Shown piece by piece: positions 60,176-64,000 of a DNA stretch of 64,000 nt. A program made the position numbers and the translations under genes. Source of the DNA: Hirudinaria manillensis (Eukaryota > Annelida > Clitellata > Hirudinida > Hirudinidae); NCBI GenBank assembly GCA_034509925.1, contig CM067531.1, positions 573,501 to 637,500 of the forward strand. The letters are read 5' to 3'. The notes under the pieces were generated by a model. It ran no database searches and was not told where the DNA came from. It was given only the letters and a program-made list of their open reading frames with translations. Positions within the stretch are counted from its first letter, which is position 1. Each line of letters starts with the position of its first letter.

Positions 60176-60258
60176 CCCCTCAGATTCCCCCACATTTCCA
60201 CCCATTTTCCACCCATTTTCCCCCACATTTCCACTCATTTTCCACCCATTTTCACTCC
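60176..60258. repeat. Short minisatellite (CCACCCATTTTC core)
   Basis: Five or six tandem copies of 11-13 bp units made of CCACATTTC or CCACCCATTTT. Confidence 0.85.
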
Positions 60259-60485
60259 TCTTTTGAACCTTCGATCTTTCCATCCGCATCGATCATTGAA
60301 TTCAACTGGAGGAAATTTTCAAACCCTGATGAATGAAGCGATTCCGTTCATCATTTTATTTATTTTTTAAATAACGAAAAAAAAATCATTTTTTTTCTTT
60401 TTAAAATTTTAATATTTTTTTTATTGATTTTAATTTTTATAAATGTTTTCCAGACTTTAATGTTTTTGCTGGAGAAAATCTCAAT

Positions 60486-60487
60486 AA

Positions 60488-60528
<41 letters not shown>

Positions 60529-60549
60529 CATTATTATTATTATTATTAA

Positions 60550-60614
<65 letters not shown>
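60486..60614. repeat. (ATT)n microsatellite
   Basis: About 43 units, one CATT and one AATATT interruption. Confidence 0.97.
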
Positions 60615-60616
<2 letters not shown>

Positions 60617-61629
60617 TCTCTCAGCAGGAAATCCAGAGAAAAAAATTTTACGTGAAAAGTCCCTAAAATTCCTGGCAGTGAAATTGATTTTTCCAAAGTT
60701 TTATTTTCAGATTATACAAAGCCCTGCATCGGAGATGATCACATTAATTCCGAACTGAATAATAGAAATAATAGCAATAATAATATTTTTAATAATAATA
60801 ATAAAATTTTTATAATAATAATAATAATAATAATAATGTATGTGGTGGTAGCTTTAATCCGTACTGAATAGTAACCTTAATCCAATCCGAACAATAATAA
60901 TAATAATAATAGTAATAATAATAATATTAACACTGATAAATAATATTATTAATAATAATATTAATAATATGCGAAGTGATAGATTTAATCCGACCAGGAT
61001 AATCAAGTATTATCGTGCACACGACCCAAGGAAATTCAAAATTTTAAATCTGCCAGAAAAAAGTCTTTTACTAAATTAATTTTTAAAAAGAAATATTTCA
61101 ATTAATCTATTTTATTTAATAATAATAATAATAAAATAAATTTAATAATTATAATTTTAAAAATTAAAATAAAAATCAAATTTCCCTGTCAGTCCAGGTG
61201 TACCTGGTCAAGTCAGGAGATTATTAGGTAATTATTTTTTGGGAAGTCAACATTTTTCATGGACAAGTGATCAACTATGGAGTGTCTTTTGTACAATTTC
61301 TGGAATTTTTATTTGTAGAATTTGTATTTTATACAATTTATACAATTTAAAATAAAATGGAATTCGGTAAAAAATAAATTTTGGAAATTGTTTTGTTTTT
61401 TTTTTTTAATCATTTAAATTTCTAATAACAATTAAAAATAATTTTTAGAATTTGTTGATTTTTTTTTTAGAATTTAAATTTTTAAATAATTTAAAAATAA
61501 ATTTAGAAATTGTTGTTTTTTCAGTATTTATTTTACCCTGTTGAGTTCAAGAAGATTTTTTTTTCTTCTCCATTAAAGCGCTAAAAACCATGAGTCGGAC
61601 ATTTTACTTTCAAGGATTATTTTTGCATT

Positions 61630-61665
61630 TTCAAGGACTCCTCGGTTCGAATCCCAGCTGAGGCC
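61630..61665 (+). other. B-box-like (tRNA T-arm) fragment
   Basis: CTCGGTTCGAATCCCAG matches the RNA polymerase III B-box/T-arm consensus. The seven bases after it have no partner upstream, so there is no complete tRNA; it is probably a remnant of a tRNA-derived element. Confidence 0.3.
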
Positions 61666-61667
61666 AA

Positions 61668-61835
61668 TAAATTGTTGCCAACAATGGTCAACAGGTTGTT
61701 GCCAACAATGGTCAACAAAATGTTGCCAACTATGGTCAACAAAATGTTGCCAACTATGGTCAACAAAATATTGCCAACACTGCTCAACAAAATGTTGCCA
61801 ACAATTGTCAACAAGTTGTTGCCAACAACTGTCAC
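61668..61835. repeat. 24-bp minisatellite
   Basis: About seven copies with core TTGCCAACAATGGTCAACA. The 24-bp period keeps frames open on both strands, so the ORFs are artefacts. Confidence 0.93.
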
Positions 61836-62443
61836 GTGTCATTGGGACAAACACTTCGTTCGAGTTGCTTCCCGCCTTTGAGAGCAGACGATAATTGCAT
61901 ATCTCGAGAATGTGGAAGAATTGAGATTTGCTGGATTTTGTTGAAAAGAAGATTTATTTATCGTATTTAAAATAAATAATATTTATTATTTAATAATAAA
62001 TTTAATCGTTATATTAATATTAAGTTGTTATATTTTAATTAAATTTGAATTTGTAACTTGACAGAGTTAAATTGAAACCAACATTATCGCTCGTTTTTCA
62101 GGGCTTAAGGACACTTAGTGAAAATGCAAGAAAATAATTTCATTTTTTAAAAATTAAGAAAAAAATGTTAAAAATTCGGTGCCAATTTATTTTATTTTTC
62201 AATTTAATTTGATAGAAATAAAACTTATTTCTTATAAATTGTTAATAATTAATTTGAAAATAATTACTTTTTAAATCAATTTTTAAAATAATTATTATTA
62301 TTTAATCTTTAAATATTAAAATTACTTTCGGAGATTAGCAGAGTTGCTTGAAGGCAAACATTGGCATTAAAAAATATGATTCGCAAAAGCATTTTAATCG
62401 AGGGATTTAATACAAAAGAGAGGATTTATGTCATAAAAACATC

Positions 62444-62576
<133 letters not shown>

Positions 62577-63454
62577 TATTTTAAAATCTACTTTAATCCG
62601 ATTAAAGCGAGATTTTCAAACCTAAAATAATCTTAAAGGAACAAAAAAAAATGCAGTTTCACAGTTTCTCTAACCTTTTTTGACTTCTCTGTTCTAGGAT
62701 TTTCCACCTCCTGGCGGTTAGTAACTCCAGTTTCGCTTTCTATTTAGCTTTTACAATTCTCAGGGAAAACCCGACAACACGATCCGGGATGGTTTCCATT
62801 ACTTGCTTGTAAATGCAAATTAAAAAGGATTATTTTTTTTATTTTAAATTATTTAAGAAAATAAAAAAAAAAACATTTAATTTCTGTATTTTGCTTGCAT
62901 TTGTTTGTTTAAATTTCATTTTCAAGGAAGTCTGTCCTTGCGTGATTCACTTGCAGAACCCGAGAGAAAAGGAGGACTCTAATTAGTCAGAAAAAACATT
63001 TTGAAAAATAAATTATTAAATAAAACATTTATTATTATTATTATTGCTATTATTGGTTTTAATATTATTATTATTAAATAAAACTTTCATTATTATTATT
63101 ATTTTATTTATTTATTATTATTATTATTACTATTATTATTATGAAATAAAACTTTTTTATTTTTATTATTAAGTTAAATTATTTCAAAACCCTCAGAGAA
63201 ACTTCAGAGATTAAATTTTTTTTCTTTTAATTAAATCGAAATGGTAAAAAAAATTTAAATTAAATTATTTTTATAAATAAATAGGATTTTTTTGTTTAAA
63301 TTTACAAGATAATATCAGTAAAATTCAATTTAATTTTAATTTATTTTGTAAATAATTCACGTTTATTCTTTCAAAATTGATTTTTGAAATTCAATCGAGG
63401 AAACACATCAAGGAGACCGTGGCTTCCGCTTTTCCGGGCGCTTATGTAGGGCAG

Positions 63455-63675
63455 TGTGTGCTTGTGCGTGTGTGTGTGTGTGTGTGTGTGTACGTGTGTT
63501 TGTGTGTGTGTTTGTGTACGTGTGATTGAGTATGTGTGTTTGTGTGTGTGTTTGTGTATACGTGTGTTTGTGTGTGTTTTTGGGGAGAAAGGTTAGGAGT
63601 ATAGGTCTGACTGTGTCTGTGTGCATACGTGTGTGCATGTACGTGTGTTTGTGTGTTCCTGTGTGCGTGTGCATG
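63455..63675. repeat. TG-rich imperfect dinucleotide tract
   Basis: A perfect TG run (63468-63490) is followed by TG interspersed with TTTG, TACG and CATACG units. Confidence 0.9.
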
Positions 63676-64000
63676 GATCGAGCTATTCATGCTGCTAATG
63701 TTTTGTTTTAAGATGCCTGGAAGAATAAGATCGTAGTTTTAGGAGATAGAATTTTTTTATTTCTTGAGGGAAGAAGTATTTCAATCGAAATTTGTGGAGG
63801 GAAGGGGTGTGGAAGGTGGTGGTGGAGTGGCCAGCCCTTAAGCCCTCTTTGGATAACCGATTGGTCAGGATTTAAAAGAAAAGTAAACCAGTATGTCCAT
63901 CTGTAAGTCCATCGATCCCTCTTTATCCCTCTATCCGTCCATCCGATAAGGATTGTCCTGATGGGTGGATCTCTCACCATGCCGGGAATGGATTCTACAT

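Noticed and set aside
61630-61665. Complete tRNA gene
   Set aside because: Only the T-arm-like part matches; no acceptor-stem partner, D-arm or anticodon arm can be placed upstream.
61668-61835. Genuine repeat protein read on both strands
   Set aside because: Both strands are open because the unit is 24 bp; no start, splice or flanking coding evidence.

Overview
This is animal nuclear DNA. It is AT-rich, its genes are split by short GT-AG introns, AATAAA-type poly(A) signals are present, and it carries very many simple repeats (ATT, ATC, CCAT, ACTC, GATT) plus interstitial CCCTAA/TTAGGG tracts. The TTAGGG-type telomere motif, a seven-repeat protocadherin and M12B proteases with ShK domains fit a metazoan, and a spiralian is plausible. 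The species cannot be named from this sequence alone.

Gene-rich left part, about 0.3-25.4 kb. Gene A (+, 280-5841) is the 3' end of a single-pass membrane protein with a long cytoplasmic tail. Gene B (+, 7687-12317) is a membrane-anchored ADAM/ADAMTS-like protein whose zinc-binding motif has been replaced, so it looks like a pseudoprotease. Genes C (-, 13135-16994) and D (-, 17751-21587) are a recent tandem pair of secreted ADAMTS-like metalloproteases ending in a chain of ShK-type domains. Gene E (+, 22062-25397), divergent from D, is a complete PRORP/MRPP3, the protein-only mitochondrial RNase P nuclease. All exon sets join in frame with matching intron phases.

Right part, 25.4-64 kb. Gene F (-, 28137-43583) is a protocadherin with signal peptide, seven cadherin repeats, a membrane span and a cytoplasmic tail. 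Its large introns are packed with microsatellites, including a perfect 800-bp ACTC array. Its EC1 exon contains a low-complexity insert encoded by degenerate telomere-type repeats. From 43.6 kb to the end I find no convincing gene, only AT-rich DNA, microsatellites, a palindromic AT minisatellite, interstitial telomere repeats and three weak candidate exons.

The most unusual material is the 7.7-21.6 kb cluster. A tethered, catalytically degenerate M12B protein sits beside two secreted M12B-ShK enzymes. These are nearly identical at both ends but strongly diverged around the active-site helix, and one has lost two cysteines of its first ShK unit through an in-frame 84-nt deletion. An enzyme/decoy or enzyme/regulator set is a reasonable hypothesis, but it is inference only.
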